Shown here: piece by piece, positions 1 through 9,707 of the stretch
Position numbering within the stretch: position 1 is the first letter of the stretch
How the letters are laid out: every line of letters starts with the position of its first letter
DNA from: Neptuniibacter sp. 1_MG-2023
GTDB lineage: Bacteria; Pseudomonadota; Gammaproteobacteria; Pseudomonadales; Balneatricaceae
Assembly: GCF_030547185.1 (NCBI RefSeq)
Contig: NZ_JAUOQR010000001.1
Location: 186,001-250,000 of the forward strand
Length of the DNA stretch: 64,000 bases
Reading direction: 5' to 3'
The notes under the pieces: generated by a model
Told to the model about the DNA's origin: nothing
What the model saw: only the letters and a program-made list of their open reading frames with translations
Database searches by the model: none
Made by a program: the position numbers and the translations under genes

Positions 1-48
1 TGTTAGACGCTATAATTGAGCTTATCTATCAAGGTTCTATTTCACAGC

Positions 49-1128
49 TCAACTAAGTGCTGCAACCACCGCATCACCCATCTCTGAAGTAGAGACTTTC
101 TGCATACCTTCAGACCAAATATCCCCTGTACGGAAGTTTTGATCTAGCACGGTGCTAACCGCTTTTTCAATACGATCAGCACTATCACTTGCACCTAAGG
201 AGTAGCGTAACATCATCGCTGCAGACAAGATGGTAGCTAATGGGTTAGCAAGCCCTTGGCCAGCAATATCAGGCGCAGAACCGTGGCACGGCTCATACAT
301 ACCTTTACCATCCACATCAAGAGAAGCCGAAGGCAACATACCGATAGATCCGGTTAACATCGCTGCAGCATCAGACAGAATATCACCAAACATATTACCG
401 GTTACCATTACATCGAACTGCTTAGGTGCACGTACTAACTGCATTGCCGCGTTGTCTACGTACATATGGCTAAGTTCAACTTCTGGATACTCTTTGCCTA
501 ACTCTTCCATGACCTCACGCCATAGAACCGTTACTTCCAATACGTTAGCTTTATCGACAGAGCAAAGGCGTTTATCACGCGCCATCGCAGCTTCAAAGGC
601 AACACGACCAATGCGACGTATCTCATTCTCATCATAAACATAGGTATTGTAGCCTTCGCGAATACCCCCCTCTTTCTCACGAATACCGCGCGGCTGACCA
701 AAGTAAATACCGCCCGTTAATTCACGTACAATCAGGATATCAAGACCCGAAACAATTTCTGGTTTCAGCGAAGAGGCATGAGCTAGCTGAGGGTATAAAA
801 TAGCTGGACGTAAGTTACCAAACAGCCCTAAATTAGAACGAATGCCTAACAGTCCTTTTTCAGGACGGATCTGGAAATCAGGGTTAGTATCCCACTGCGG
901 TCCACCCACTGCTCCTAACAAAATAGCATCTGCAGCTTTAGCCGCGGCAAGCGTCGCTTCAGGAAGCGGCACACCATCAGCATCAATAGCAGCACCGCCG
1001 ACAAGCGCTTCTGTCAACTCAAGACCTAAATTATCCTGCGCATTTACCAACTCTAAAACACGACGAGCTTCAGTTACAATTTCAGGACCTATACCATCAC
1101 CAGGCAGGATCAATACATTCTTAGACAT
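49..1128 (-). CDS. leuB: 3-isopropylmalate dehydrogenase
   Basis: Catalyses NAD-dependent oxidation and decarboxylation of 3-isopropylmalate to 2-ketoisocaproate, the third step of leucine synthesis, in the cytoplasm. The 359 residues match the usual family length. Visible family marks are GDGIGPEIV near residue 10, the [10 protein letters not shown] segment with the catalytic Tyr at about 143, Lys193 in VDKANVL, the metal-binding Asp residues at about 225, 249 and 253, and the NAD-binding [11 protein letters not shown] near 282. It is the last gene of leuC-leuD-leuB, 83 bases after leuD. A stem-loop lies in that gap. ATG start preceded by an AAGGAAAGG-like ribosome site. Confidence 0.98.
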   Translation of the reverse strand: MSKNVLILPGDGIGPEIVTEARRVLELVNAQDNLGLELTEALVGGAAIDADGVPLPEATLAAAKAADAILLGAVGGPQWDTNPDFQIRPEKGLLGIRSNLGLFGNLRPAILYPQLAHASSLKPEIVSGLDILIVRELTGGIYFGQPRGIREKEGGIREGYNTYVYDENEIRRIGRVAFEAAMARDKRLCSVDKANVLEVTVLWREVMEELGKEYPEVELSHMYVDNAAMQLVRAPKQFDVMVTGNMFGDILSDAAAMLTGSIGMLPSASLDVDGKGMYEPCHGSAPDIAGQGLANPLATILSAAMMLRYSLGASDSADRIEKAVSTVLDQNFRTGDIWSEGMQKVSTSEMGDAVVAALS

Positions 1129-1146
1129 CTACTTAACCTTTCCTTC

Positions 1147-1164
1147 ATCTTGCCAGTGCAAGAT
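1147..1164. other. stem-loop between leuD and leuB
   Basis: A perfect 7-bp stem, ATCTTGC/GCAAGAT, encloses a CAGT loop in the leuD-leuB gap. On the minus (message) strand it lies just before the leuB ribosome site and has no following T-run, so it looks like an intercistronic mRNA structure and not a terminator. Its function is not shown. Confidence 0.4.
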
Positions 1165-1211
1165 TTAAAATTTTTATCTACTTATGTTGAAATAAACAAA
1201 CATAAAAACGA

Positions 1212-1859
1212 TTACTGAATAGCACCAAACAACCAAGGGGCCTCTGCTTTACGCTTAGCTTCATAAGCCTTAATTTCATCAGCGTGCTGAAGCGTTAGGC
1301 CTATATCATCTAAACCATTAAGCAAACAGTGCTTACGAAAACCGTCAATATCAAAGGCGATCTCTTCGCCTGATGGTGTAACAACAACCTGTTTTTCAAG
1401 ATTAATCGTTAACTGATAGCCTTCAGTCGCTTCCACTTCAGTAAAAAGTTGATCGACCTGCTCATCACTCAGAACAATAGGTAACAGGCCATTTTTGAAA
1501 CAGTTATTATAGAAGATCTCAGCGAAGCTCGGCGCGATCACAGAGCGAATACCGAAATCCTCTAACGCCCAAGGTGCATGCTCACGGCTTGAGCCGCAAC
1601 CAAAGTTTTCACGTGCCAATAGCACACTGGCACCTTGATAGCGGGCTTTATTCAGTACAAAGTCTTCATTTAATGGGCGACCAGTACACTCTTGATCTGG
1701 CTGACCTTCGTCCAAATAACGTAACTCATCAAATAAATTCTTACCGAACCCTGAGCGCTTAATTGACTTCAAAAACTGCTTAGGGATGATCATATCGGTA
1801 TCGATATTTGCTCGATCAAGCGGAGCAGCAATACCTGTATGTAAAGTAAACTTATTCAT
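1212..1859 (-). CDS. leuD: 3-isopropylmalate dehydratase small subunit
   Basis: Small (swivel-domain) subunit of isopropylmalate isomerase, which partners LeuC to convert 2-isopropylmalate to 3-isopropylmalate. The 215 residues are normal for the proteobacterial LeuD. Recognisable segments are the N-terminal [37 protein letters not shown] in the middle, and the [13 protein letters not shown] stretch. It starts 23 bases after the leuC stop, consistent with one transcript and equal expression of the two subunits. ATG start with a GGAGAG ribosome site in the leuC-leuD gap. Confidence 0.97.
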   Translation of the reverse strand: MNKFTLHTGIAAPLDRANIDTDMIIPKQFLKSIKRSGFGKNLFDELRYLDEGQPDQECTGRPLNEDFVLNKARYQGASVLLARENFGCGSSREHAPWALEDFGIRSVIAPSFAEIFYNNCFKNGLLPIVLSDEQVDQLFTEVEATEGYQLTINLEKQVVVTPSGEEIAFDIDGFRKHCLLNGLDDIGLTLQHADEIKAYEAKRKAEAPWLFGAIQ

Positions 1860-1882
1860 TAGGCTCTCCTCGATACCTTAAA

Positions 1883-3310
1883 TTAACCATTCGCCTGAAG
1901 TAATTCACGCACATCAATAAAATGCCCTGTTACTGCTGCTGCAGCGGCCATCGCAGGACTCACTAGATGAGTACGCCCACCAAAGCCCTGGCGGCCCTCA
2001 AAGTTACGGTTAGAGGTCGAGGCGCAATGCTCACCATTACCTAACTTATCAGGGTTCATCGCTAGACACATTGAGCAACCAGGTTCTCGCCACTCTAAAC
2101 CCGCTTCAATAAAGATCTTATCCAACCCCTCTTTTTCCGCTTGGGTTTTCACCAAACCTGAACCGGGTACAACCAGTGCCTGGATAATATTGTCTGCAAC
2201 CTTACGGCCTTCCACGACTTTCGCCGCATCGCGCAGATCTTCAATACGAGAGTTTGTACAAGAACCAATAAATACACGATCAAGCTTGATATCAGTAATT
2301 TTCTGATCGGCGTCAAGGCCCATGTATTTTAATGCTCGATTAATACCGTCTATTTTCACAGAATCCGTTTCATTAGCTGGATTTGGTACTTGATCGCTTA
2401 CACCTACAACCATCTCAGGGGATGTACCCCAAGTCACTTGAGGCTCAATATCACTACCATTGATCACAACAACTTCATCAAACTCAGCATCCGCATCAGA
2501 AACAAGTAACTTCCATGCTTCAACAGCCTGATCCCACTGCTCACCTTTAGGAGAGAATGGACGACCTTCAACATAATCCAGTGTAATTTTATCTACAGCA
2601 ACCAGACCTACACGTGCACCCGCTTCAATCGCCATATTACATACCGTCATACGCCCTTCCATAGACATATTGCGGAACACTTCGCCACCAAATTCGATGG
2701 CATACCCTGTTCCACCAGCAGTACCAATTACACCAATGACATGCAAAACAACATCTTTAGGTGTAACACCAATGCCCAACTCACCATCAACACGCACGAG
2801 CATGTTTTTCATTTTCTTGGTGATCAAACACTGAGTTGCCAATACATGCTCAACTTCTGAGGTACCTACACCATGAGCAAGTGCCCCAAGTGCCCCTAAG
2901 GTTGCTGTATGCGAATCACCACAAACAGCCGTCACACCTGGAAGAATAGCCCCCTGTTCTGGCGCCATTACATGAACAATACCTTGACGGTGATCATTCA
3001 TTTTAAATTCAAGAATGCCGAATTCATCGCAGTTTTCATCTAAGGTTTTAACTTGGATTTTAGAGACAGGATCAACGATCAAATCCACACCACCAGAACG
3101 CTCGGTAGTCGGTACGTTATGATCCGGCGTTGCTATATTGGCATCAATTCGCCATGGCTTACGACCCGCAATTCTTAGCCCTTCAAACGCCTGCGGCGAT
3201 GTCACTTCATGCAGTACCTGACGGTCAATATAAAGCAACGAACTACCGTCATCATTGGTACGCACTAAATGCGCATCAAATAATTTGTCATATAATGTTT
3301 GTCCAGCCAT
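1883..3310 (-). CDS. leuC: 3-isopropylmalate dehydratase large subunit
   Basis: Large, aconitase-like subunit of isopropylmalate isomerase; it carries the [4Fe-4S] cluster. The three cluster cysteines are visible at about residues 351 (FIGSCTNSR) and 412/415 (GCSMC). [17 protein letters not shown] near residue 130 is also typical. Length 475 residues is standard. It is the first gene of leuCDB and is divergent from the LysR-type gene at 3483, an arrangement also known beside leuC in Pseudomonas. The leader holds an inverted repeat, TTGATAG...CTATCAA (3338-3366), and a LysR-type T-N11-A site further upstream. Confidence 0.98.
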   Translation of the reverse strand: MAGQTLYDKLFDAHLVRTNDDGSSLLYIDRQVLHEVTSPQAFEGLRIAGRKPWRIDANIATPDHNVPTTERSGGVDLIVDPVSKIQVKTLDENCDEFGILEFKMNDHRQGIVHVMAPEQGAILPGVTAVCGDSHTATLGALGALAHGVGTSEVEHVLATQCLITKKMKNMLVRVDGELGIGVTPKDVVLHVIGVIGTAGGTGYAIEFGGEVFRNMSMEGRMTVCNMAIEAGARVGLVAVDKITLDYVEGRPFSPKGEQWDQAVEAWKLLVSDADAEFDEVVVINGSDIEPQVTWGTSPEMVVGVSDQVPNPANETDSVKIDGINRALKYMGLDADQKITDIKLDRVFIGSCTNSRIEDLRDAAKVVEGRKVADNIIQALVVPGSGLVKTQAEKEGLDKIFIEAGLEWREPGCSMCLAMNPDKLGNGEHCASTSNRNFEGRQGFGGRTHLVSPAMAAAAAVTGHFIDVRELLQANG

Positions 3311-3337
3311 GGGAACTCACCTCACTCTCTTCTTATA

Positions 3338-3448
3338 TTGATAGATCCGCCCAAAGAGCCTATCAACTTTTTGTATGTCGCCATCCTAGTGCAGACAGTC
3401 GCACAACACAAATTCATATTTTTAATAGTTTGCATTCCCATAAGGAAT
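3338..3448. promoter_or_regulatory. leuC / LysR divergent control region with LTTR-type box
   Basis: The 172-base divergent gap contains the palindrome ATTCCCATAAGGAAT (3434-3448), which has the T-N11-A form of LysR-family operators and lies 35 bases before the regulator's start codon. A second inverted repeat, TTGATAG/CTATCAA with a 15-base spacer (3338-3366), lies in the leuC leader. Seen directly: the repeats. Inferred: that the first is the binding site of the adjacent LysR protein, giving autoregulation and control of leuCDB. Confidence 0.5.
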
Positions 3449-3482
3449 AGATAAGATCTAGCTAAGTTTCTGGAGCAAAAAA

Positions 3483-4358
3483 ATGGACACAAACACCCTA
3501 CAAGCTTTTATTGCCGTTGCCGAAAGCAGCTCTTTCTCAAAAGCAGCAGATCACCTTTATTTAACTCAATCAGCTATAAGCAAACGTATTGCGCTGCTGG
3601 AAGATCAACTTAACAGTAAGTTATTTGATCGTATCGGTCGTACCGTTTCATTAACAGAAGCCGGCAATTCCCTGTTACCTAGAGCAAAAGATATATTGCT
3701 ACAATTAGATGATGCGAAAAGAGCGATTGGTAATCTTACTGCAGGCGAAGTCACAGGAGGGCTATCACTCGCTGCAAGTCATCATATAAGTCTACATAGG
3801 CTACCGCCGCACCTAAAGCAGTTCTCTAAAGAGTATCCAAAAGTAGAACTCGATCTACAGTTTGCGGAATCCGAAGTCGCTTACGAAGGCGTATTAAAGG
3901 GAGACTTTGAACTCGCGCTGATCACACTCTCTCCAGAACCAGAACCCTCTATACATTCTGACCTTATCTGGGATGACTTACTCATGTACGTAGTCGCTAA
4001 AGACCACCCTTTAGCGAAAAAAGACCAAATCAATCTAGAAGAGTTGACCCATTACAATGCAATATTACCTAGCAGTAATACATTTACTCGTTCTTTAGTT
4101 GAAACATTGTTTCTGCAACATGAATTAACATTAAATGTAACTATGTCGACAAATTATCTAGATACTATAAGAATGATGGTCACAATTGGCTTAGGCTGGA
4201 GCCTTTTACCACAAAGTTTAGTTGGAAAAGAACTTAAAGTACTTAATGTAGTTGATTCAGAGCCTGTTCATCGTAATTTAGGGATTATCTATCATAGAAA
4301 CAGAACACTATCTAATGCAGCTAGTCATCTAGTACAGATGCTAAAGTCCCAACGATAA
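3483..4358 (+). CDS. LysR-family transcriptional regulator, divergent from leuCDB
   Basis: A LysR-type regulator of 291 residues. The N-terminal winged helix-turn-helix covers residues 1-60 (LQAFIAVAESSSFSKAADHL, then TQSAISKRI). The rest is a periplasmic-binding-protein-like effector domain. Start chosen at the ATG preceded by TGGAGCAAAAAA. It reads away from leuC, so control of leucine genes is the simplest guess; Pseudomonas has a LysR gene in the same place. However, phaE begins only a few tens of bases downstream on the same strand, so it could also affect or be cotranscribed with the PHA synthase pair. The effector is unknown. Confidence 0.9.
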   Translation: MDTNTLQAFIAVAESSSFSKAADHLYLTQSAISKRIALLEDQLNSKLFDRIGRTVSLTEAGNSLLPRAKDILLQLDDAKRAIGNLTAGEVTGGLSLAASHHISLHRLPPHLKQFSKEYPKVELDLQFAESEVAYEGVLKGDFELALITLSPEPEPSIHSDLIWDDLLMYVVAKDHPLAKKDQINLEELTHYNAILPSSNTFTRSLVETLFLQHELTLNVTMSTNYLDTIRMMVTIGLGWSLLPQSLVGKELKVLNVVDSEPVHRNLGIIYHRNRTLSNAASHLVQMLKSQR

Positions 4359-4425
4359 TCTAATGTCAGCCGTTGATGGATGTAATAAGATAAGCTTACT
4401 TAGCAACGCCGGAGAGATGGAACTG

Positions 4426-5409
4426 ATGGAAAATAGCGGCTTAAACATTGAAGCCTTGCTGGATGCCCAAAAAACATACTGGAAGAGTATCTCTTCTGGT
4501 AGCGATGTTCAATCACCTGAAGAATGGGCTGAATTTATTGCTAAGAACCAAAAAAAGGTCCATCAAGAAGCACCTCAACAATTTTCGCAACTGCTCGATA
4601 TACTCGGTGCACAATCAAGCAATTTTACTCAATATGGGGAGCAATTGCTTAAGCAGTACAAAGAAGGTGGCGAGCAATATTTAAATGAAGCTGTTTTGCA
4701 TTTCCAACAATATATGCAACAACAAACTTCAGACGCACTGATGCAACAATGGCAGTTTCCTGAACAGTTTGCCGCCCTGTTTAAAACCCACAGTTTTCAA
4801 GATGATCTGCTTTTTGATAATCCGTTTATTAGCGGCATGAAAAGCTTATTAGAAACACCCGTTATAGGCACTCAAAGAGAAACACAAGAGCAGTTAAGAG
4901 AAGCCATCAAACTAACGATGGAATATCAAGAAGCTCTGCAAGACTATGTAAAACATTACAGCTCTATCAATAAAAGCGCCTCTAATCAGATGCTAAAAAC
5001 ACTGACGAATGGCGATAAAAAAATCTCCAGTTTGCAACAGCTACATGATATTTGGGTTGATGCATACGAATCAGCTTATACCAAGACTATACTAACCGAT
5101 GTGTACCAACGAGCACATGGGCGTATTAGTAACGCCCTAATGCGACTTAAGAAGTTTGTCCAAGATGTACGAGACATACACTTTCAATCTGTCGGCCTAG
5201 CGACACATAAAGGGCTAGATACAGCGCTACAGCGCCAACATAAGCTTCGCAAAGAGATGAGAGCTAATCGCCGAGACTTCGCCCAATTACAACAACAAGT
5301 CGATAAATTACAAACTGATTCCACAACCGCGATGCTAGTAGAACTTAAAAATGAGGTTGCCGCTTTAAAAAAAGAGTTGGCCACACTAAAAAAAGCAGTT
5401 AAAGGGTAA
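4426..5409 (+). CDS. phaE: class III PHA synthase subunit PhaE
   Basis: Non-catalytic partner of the class III poly(3-hydroxyalkanoate) synthase; it complexes with PhaC and activates it at the granule surface. The protein is largely helical and hydrophilic. Its central part (QLREAIKLTMEYQEALQDYV, LHDIWVDAYESAY, ALMRLKKFVQ) carries the PhaE-type signature, and it ends in a coiled coil rich in Leu, Lys and Glu. The frame is open from 4363, but the ATG at 4426, preceded by GGAGAG nine bases upstream, is preferred and gives 327 residues. PhaC starts 6 bases after its stop, so the two are translationally linked. Identity rests on pattern and neighbour together. Confidence 0.9.
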   Translation: MENSGLNIEALLDAQKTYWKSISSGSDVQSPEEWAEFIAKNQKKVHQEAPQQFSQLLDILGAQSSNFTQYGEQLLKQYKEGGEQYLNEAVLHFQQYMQQQTSDALMQQWQFPEQFAALFKTHSFQDDLLFDNPFISGMKSLLETPVIGTQRETQEQLREAIKLTMEYQEALQDYVKHYSSINKSASNQMLKTLTNGDKKISSLQQLHDIWVDAYESAYTKTILTDVYQRAHGRISNALMRLKKFVQDVRDIHFQSVGLATHKGLDTALQRQHKLRKEMRANRRDFAQLQQQVDKLQTDSTTAMLVELKNEVAALKKELATLKKAVKG

Positions 5410-5415
5410 TCGGTT

Positions 5416-6480
5416 ATGAATGGATTTGATCTTGATATAGCCACCGTATCTCAGGAACTCTTTGAGTTTAATCGGAAACTATTAAAAAGCTATAATACGC
5501 TCGCCCAACTTAAAGAAGTTGATGTCGACTCCACCCCTTATGATGTGATCTACAAAGAAGACAAACTAAAACTTCGTTACTATCAAGCCACATCAGAAAA
5601 ACGCTGTAAAACCCCTCTATTGATCTGCTACGCACTGGTTAACCGCCCTTATATGATCGATCTAGAAGCAAAACGATCGATGCTACAGCGCTTATTAGAA
5701 CTAGGCTTAGATATCTATCTGATTGACTGGGGTTACCCTGATGCGGCTGATCGTTATTTAGATCTCGATGATTACATTAATGAATATATCAATAACTGTG
5801 TTGATTCTGTGCTCCAACACGCAGGAACAGAGCAAACAAACCTGCTTGGTATCTGCCAAGGAGGGACTTTCAGCTTATGCTATACGGCGCTAAACCCAGA
5901 TAAAATTAAAAATCTTATTCCAATGGTTACGCCCGTTGACTTTCAAACTGATGACAACCTACTTTATCATTTAGCCAAATATGTTGACGCGGATCTAGCT
6001 GTTGAAACTTATGGAAATATACCAGGCAGTATGCTGAATGATTCCTACAACTCTTTAATGCCGATGCGCTTAGGTGTACAGAAAAACTTAGGTATGCCCA
6101 ACCAACTCGAAGACAAAGAGCGTGCGTTAAGCTTTTTACGCATGGAGAAATGGATCTACGATAGCCCAGATCAAGCAGGTGAAGCTTTTCGGCAGTTTAT
6201 CACTCAATTTTTTCAACAGAACAAACTGATTAAGGCTGAAGCAATGATCGGTGATAAGCGTGTTGATTTAACCAATATAACCCATCCAATACTTAATATT
6301 TTTGGCAGTTTCGATCACCTCGTCCCACCAAAAGCATCAAAAGTACTTAATAAGTACGTTTCATCCTCTGATTACCAAGCTATGGAAGTAAAAGCAGGCC
6401 ATATTGGTGTTTTTGTATCAGGCAAGTCTCAAACACAAGTTGCGCCTAATATTGTTGATTGGTTGATAGCGAGAGATTAA
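5416..6480 (+). CDS. phaC: class III PHA synthase catalytic subunit PhaC
   Basis: Polymerises (R)-3-hydroxyacyl-CoA (mainly short chain in this class) into PHA, releasing CoA. At 354 residues it has class III length. The lipase-like box is LLGICQGG with nucleophile Cys147. The other catalytic residues fit Asp300 (FGSFDHLVPP) and His329 (KAGHIGVFVSG), closely matching the positions known for the Allochromatium vinosum enzyme. It follows phaE with a 6-base gap. No phaA, phaB or phasin gene is adjacent, so precursor genes must lie elsewhere. A second synthase, class I, is at 44.6 kb. Confidence 0.95.
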   Translation: MNGFDLDIATVSQELFEFNRKLLKSYNTLAQLKEVDVDSTPYDVIYKEDKLKLRYYQATSEKRCKTPLLICYALVNRPYMIDLEAKRSMLQRLLELGLDIYLIDWGYPDAADRYLDLDDYINEYINNCVDSVLQHAGTEQTNLLGICQGGTFSLCYTALNPDKIKNLIPMVTPVDFQTDDNLLYHLAKYVDADLAVETYGNIPGSMLNDSYNSLMPMRLGVQKNLGMPNQLEDKERALSFLRMEKWIYDSPDQAGEAFRQFITQFFQQNKLIKAEAMIGDKRVDLTNITHPILNIFGSFDHLVPPKASKVLNKYVSSSDYQAMEVKAGHIGVFVSGKSQTQVAPNIVDWLIARD

Positions 6481-6642
6481 ATCTCTTATATATCAATACG
6501 AAAGAATAAAGATTGCGGAAAATTTAAGCAGAAATTCGTTTAACCAAACGATATTACTGTAATTTTTTACTTCCTCCACGCCAAATAGTTTACTAAAATC
6601 GCGCGACTAAAATTTTGTAGTGCTTTTACGGAGCATACCGCC

Positions 6643-7464
6643 TTGCCAACGAGTAAGAAAATCAAGCTTGAAGGTTTTAACAACCTCACAAAAAGCCTGA
6701 GCTTTTGTATCTATGACGTCTGCTACGCTCAAACTCCACAACAAAAAGCGGAGTATATTGAATATATAGACGAGCAATACAATGCTGACCGCTTAACTGA
6801 GATTCTCAGTGAGTGTTGCGAGATTATTGGTGCCAATGTCCTCAATATAGCCCGCCAAGATTATGAACCTCAAGGCGCAAGCGTTACTATATTGGTTGCA
6901 GAAGAACCTATTAAAGACTCAGAAGATGTAGATACAACAGAGAAACCGGGCCCTATGCCTGACTCTGTAGTCGCACATTTAGATAAAAGTCATATCTGTG
7001 TTCATACCTATCCCGAAGCACACCCTGATGACGGCATCTGTACATTCAGAGCAGATATTGAAGTATCCACATGCGGCATTATTTCGCCATTAAAAGCCTT
7101 GAACTACCTAATCCACCAGTTAGAATCTGATATTGTTACGATCGATTACCGTATCCGCGGCTTTACGCGTGATATTAAAGGGGTAAAACATTATATAGAT
7201 CACGATATTAATTCTATCCAGAACTTCTTTACCCCTGATATCCATGACAACTATCAAATGTTAGATGTAAATGTGTATCAGGAAAATATTTTTCACACGA
7301 AAATGATGCAAAAAGATCTGGATCTCAATACTTACCTCTTTGGCACGACAAAAGAGGAGCTTCCAGAAACGGATGTACAAGAGATCACTGAACGCCTCCA
7401 CAAAGAGATGAATGAAATTTTCTACGGCAGAAATATGCCTGATATGAAGAAATACTCCTCTTAA
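6643..7464 (+). CDS. speD: S-adenosylmethionine decarboxylase proenzyme
   Basis: Makes decarboxylated S-adenosylmethionine, the aminopropyl donor for spermidine synthesis. It closely resembles the E. coli-type enzyme: the [18 protein letters not shown]-terminus, then [13 protein letters not shown]. Self-cleavage before Ser116 would create the pyruvoyl cofactor. There is no usable ATG near the N-terminus; the start is TTG with GGAG nine bases upstream, giving 273 residues. speE, the next enzyme of the pathway, lies 2.2 kb away on the other strand with phaR and a transporter between them, so the two are not one operon. Confidence 0.97.
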   Translation: MPTSKKIKLEGFNNLTKSLSFCIYDVCYAQTPQQKAEYIEYIDEQYNADRLTEILSECCEIIGANVLNIARQDYEPQGASVTILVAEEPIKDSEDVDTTEKPGPMPDSVVAHLDKSHICVHTYPEAHPDDGICTFRADIEVSTCGIISPLKALNYLIHQLESDIVTIDYRIRGFTRDIKGVKHYIDHDINSIQNFFTPDIHDNYQMLDVNVYQENIFHTKMMQKDLDLNTYLFGTTKEELPETDVQEITERLHKEMNEIFYGRNMPDMKKYSS

Positions 7465-7497
7465 AAAATCATTCAGACTCAAACCTAACGAGCAAAT

Positions 7498-7529
7498 AAA
7501 AAAAAGCCGCTTAATAGCGGCTTTTTTTT
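7498..7529. terminator. bidirectional terminator between speD and phaR
   Basis: The stem GCCGCT/AGCGGC with a TAAT loop is flanked by eight A and eight T, so it can work as an intrinsic terminator in both directions. It sits between the convergent speD and phaR genes. Confidence 0.9.
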
Positions 7530-7573
7530 CAATCATAACGCCTTTCAATCGTGAAGAAAGATCGCATCAAATA

Positions 7574-8107
7574 TTAAGGCTTATTCTTAGTATCGGGATC
7601 ATCATCGACAGTTCCTTCAGGGTTTTCACCCGGCTTGAACATACCCCACATCTGCATATTTTGATCAGCAATACGATTCATCATCGTTAATGGATTAGCG
7701 GCCCCCATCATAGTTTGCATCTGATCACGAATACGGTCTTGATGTTCTAAAAATGAAGCAATACTCTGTTCTAAATACTGGCTCATCATACCTTGCATAC
7801 TGTCACCATAAAAACGGATCAGCTGCTGTAAAACTTGATTAGTCAGCAAAGTACCATGCCCTAAGGCTTCCTGCTCACTAATAATTTGTAAAAGAATATT
7901 ACGGGTTAAATCATTCCCTGTTTTAGAATCTTCAACTTTAAAAGCTTCCCCGCTTAATACAAGCTGTTTCACATCATCTAATGTCACATAACAACTGCGA
8001 GATGTGTCATACAAACGACGATTGGTATATTTTCTTAGAATACGCAAGCTACTATCTCTCTCGTTAGATGCCTTTGAATTCGCCTGATCATCATTTTGAT
8101 CAGTCAT
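7574..8107 (-). CDS. phaR: polyhydroxyalkanoate synthesis repressor PhaR
   Basis: DNA-binding regulator of PHA genes which also binds PHA granules, so repression is lifted when polymer accumulates. The N-terminal PHB/PHA accumulation regulator domain is clear: RILRKYTNRRLYDTSRSCYV followed by TLDDVKQLV. The middle holds the helical segment with QQLIRFYGDSMQGMMSQYLE, and the C-terminus is acidic and disordered. The frame extends to a GTG at 8122, but the ATG at 8107 has the better ribosome site and overlaps the previous gene's stop by 8 bases (178 residues). The likely operator lies upstream of the partner gene at 8422-8430. Confidence 0.93.
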   Translation of the reverse strand: MTDQNDDQANSKASNERDSSLRILRKYTNRRLYDTSRSCYVTLDDVKQLVLSGEAFKVEDSKTGNDLTRNILLQIISEQEALGHGTLLTNQVLQQLIRFYGDSMQGMMSQYLEQSIASFLEHQDRIRDQMQTMMGAANPLTMMNRIADQNMQMWGMFKPGENPEGTVDDDPDTKNKP

Positions 8108-8366
8108 TTTTATTATCCGCACTGTTAGAATTTTTATACGCAGATGTCATTAAATTCATCATAAGTTTTTGCAGTGCTTCCATTGAGCCAACCCCACCCG
8201 TCAAATATGGCTTAAACAAAGTCAAAGGATCATATCCCTCTACACCGGACTCCATCCGTTCAGTGATCTTTGCCATCATATCCTCCTGCAATCGCTGCAC
8301 ATCGGGTAAACCCAGTACTTTACGCAGCTCTTCAGGAGACATATCAATATCAATCTTAAATTTCAC
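8100..8366 (-). CDS. small DUF6489-like protein, cotranscribed with phaR
   Basis: An 88-residue protein of unknown function that opens the phaR operon. It starts MKFKIDIDMSPEELRKVLGL and continues with a PDVQRLQEDMM helix, a pattern I associate with the DUF6489 family; that name is from memory and tentative. The middle is hydrophobic (DPLTLFKPYLTGGVGSMEAL), resembling phasin-like amphipathic proteins, and the tail is Asn/Asp-rich. GTG start, supported by AGGAG seven bases upstream. Its stop overlaps the phaR start region, indicating coupled translation and probably a role in PHA granules or their control. Confidence 0.75.
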   Translation of the reverse strand: MKFKIDIDMSPEELRKVLGLPDVQRLQEDMMAKITERMESGVEGYDPLTLFKPYLTGGVGSMEALQKLMMNLMTSAYKNSNSADNKND

Positions 8367-8419
8367 TCTCTGACTCCTAGGTCGGATAGCTCTGTGTCTC
8401 TAATCCTATAGTAAAATCA

Positions 8420-8430
8420 CCGCAGTGCAA
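8420..8430 (-). promoter_or_regulatory. TGC-rich motif before the phaR operon (candidate PhaR operator)
   Basis: On the minus strand this reads TTGCACTGCGG, about 55 bases before the first gene of the phaR operon. Nearly the same nine bases (TGCACTGCA) occur in the phaC promoter at 44425 and the mqo promoter at 47494. PhaR proteins are known to bind TGC-rich elements, so autoregulation is a reasonable inference. Confidence 0.45.
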
Positions 8431-8440
8431 AATATCCAGA

Positions 8441-9625
8441 TCAATAGTTTTTCTGTACCCTTTCAGGATAGATCCATACCAATGCTAAGAGCATAGCTAA
8501 AACACTCGCTAGAGCGGACAAACCAAAGGTATAAAACGCTCCAAAATCGTCCCATAAGATACCACTAAGAAAAGCACCTAATGCACCACCTAAGCCAAAA
8601 CCTACGCTTGAAAATAGGGCCTGCCCTTGTCCATAGGTCTGCTTTGAAAAATACTGATGCACTAGTGCGATTCCTACCGCATGTAAACTACCAAATGTAG
8701 CGGCGTGCAACGTTTGTGCGAACAGCATGAGACCTAAATTTTCCGGCACAGTACCAATCAATAGCCAGCGAACAACACATAAAAACAAACTCACTAGCAT
8801 AATATTACGGATGCCCCAATGCTGTAGCATCCAATGCATATAAATAAACACTAAAACTTCAACTACTACACCTACAGCCCAAAGCAAGCCGATCTCTGTA
8901 CGGCTGTAACCTACATCGACCATCAATACACTATAAAATGTGTAGTAAGCACCATGTCCAAACTGGACAAGGAAACAGATAATAAAAAAGATAACAACTT
9001 GCGGTCGTAGCAATAACGCCATAAACCCCAAATTACAGTTTTTTTCTACATCAATATGATCAAGCACCGCAGGCTTAGGAATTAACAGTGTATTCAACCA
9101 AATACACAACATTAAAATAAGCATAAGGCCCGGCAACCACCGAATATTAATAAAATCCAGTAACGCACCTATCCCAACCACCGTAACAATAAAGCCGATC
9201 GATCCCCACAACCTTATCTGGCTGTATTTATCTTTCTTATCACCCAACTCTTCTAGTGTTATCACCTCAAACTGAGGTAGAACTGCATTCCAAAAAAAGC
9301 TAAATGCCAACATCACCAAGCCGATGCCTAAAGCGGTATCCTGCCAAAACATACCGATAAACATTAAACAGGTCATCAACGCGCCAAAGCGGACAATCTC
9401 TACACGTTTACCACTTTTATCCGCGATCCATCCCCACAAATTAGGCGCCACAATTCGAGACGCTTGGAGTAGTGCCATTAAAGAACCCACTGTTTGTGCA
9501 TCAAAATCAAACGAAATCAGATACAAACTCCAGTAAGGTACTAAAGCACCGAGCAGAGCAAAGTAGAAAAAATAGAAACCTGAAAGGCGGATATAACTAT
9601 TCAAAAGATAAAAACCTAAAAACAC
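8441..9625 (-). CDS. MFS transporter, HcaT/MFS_1-like type
   Basis: A polytopic inner-membrane transporter of 394 residues with about 12 hydrophobic segments. The opening, LSGFYFFYFALLGALVPYWSL, and the loop motif WGWIADKSGKR are typical of the group that includes the 3-phenylpropionate transporter HcaT and nucleoside/sugar symporters. Substrate cannot be told from the sequence. An in-frame stop lies just upstream, so the start must be the GTG at 9625 or a TTG seven codons later; both lack a strong ribosome site. It lies between the speE terminator and the phaR operon on the same strand. Confidence 0.85.
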   Translation of the reverse strand: MFLGFYLLNSYIRLSGFYFFYFALLGALVPYWSLYLISFDFDAQTVGSLMALLQASRIVAPNLWGWIADKSGKRVEIVRFGALMTCLMFIGMFWQDTALGIGLVMLAFSFFWNAVLPQFEVITLEELGDKKDKYSQIRLWGSIGFIVTVVGIGALLDFINIRWLPGLMLILMLCIWLNTLLIPKPAVLDHIDVEKNCNLGFMALLLRPQVVIFFIICFLVQFGHGAYYTFYSVLMVDVGYSRTEIGLLWAVGVVVEVLVFIYMHWMLQHWGIRNIMLVSLFLCVVRWLLIGTVPENLGLMLFAQTLHAATFGSLHAVGIALVHQYFSKQTYGQGQALFSSVGFGLGGALGAFLSGILWDDFGAFYTFGLSALASVLAMLLALVWIYPERVQKNY

Positions 9626-9664
9626 GCATAAAATTCACACTTAGAGCCTAGCAGAAAAAAGACA

Positions 9665-9690
9665 CAAAAAAGCCGGTCAATCGACCGGCT
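9665..9690 (-). terminator. terminator after speE
   Basis: The 8-bp stem AGCCGGTC/GACCGGCT with a 4-base loop is followed on the minus strand by TTTTTT. It lies between the speE stop and the MFS gene, so it most likely ends the speE transcript. Confidence 0.88.
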
Positions 9691-9707
9691 CTTCAGTATA
9701 GAAAAAG

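Noticed and set aside
1-48. A possible gene end or regulatory element at the left edge
   Set aside because: 48 bases downstream of leuB are too few to interpret; nothing recognisable is visible.
230-637. A 135-codon plus-strand frame, and another at 842-1168
   Set aside because: Both lie opposite leuB, which has full conserved motifs; they are shadows of its codon use.
7261-7548. A 95-codon minus-strand frame over the end of speD
   Set aside because: It overlaps conserved SpeD sequence and the terminator; composition is not protein-like.
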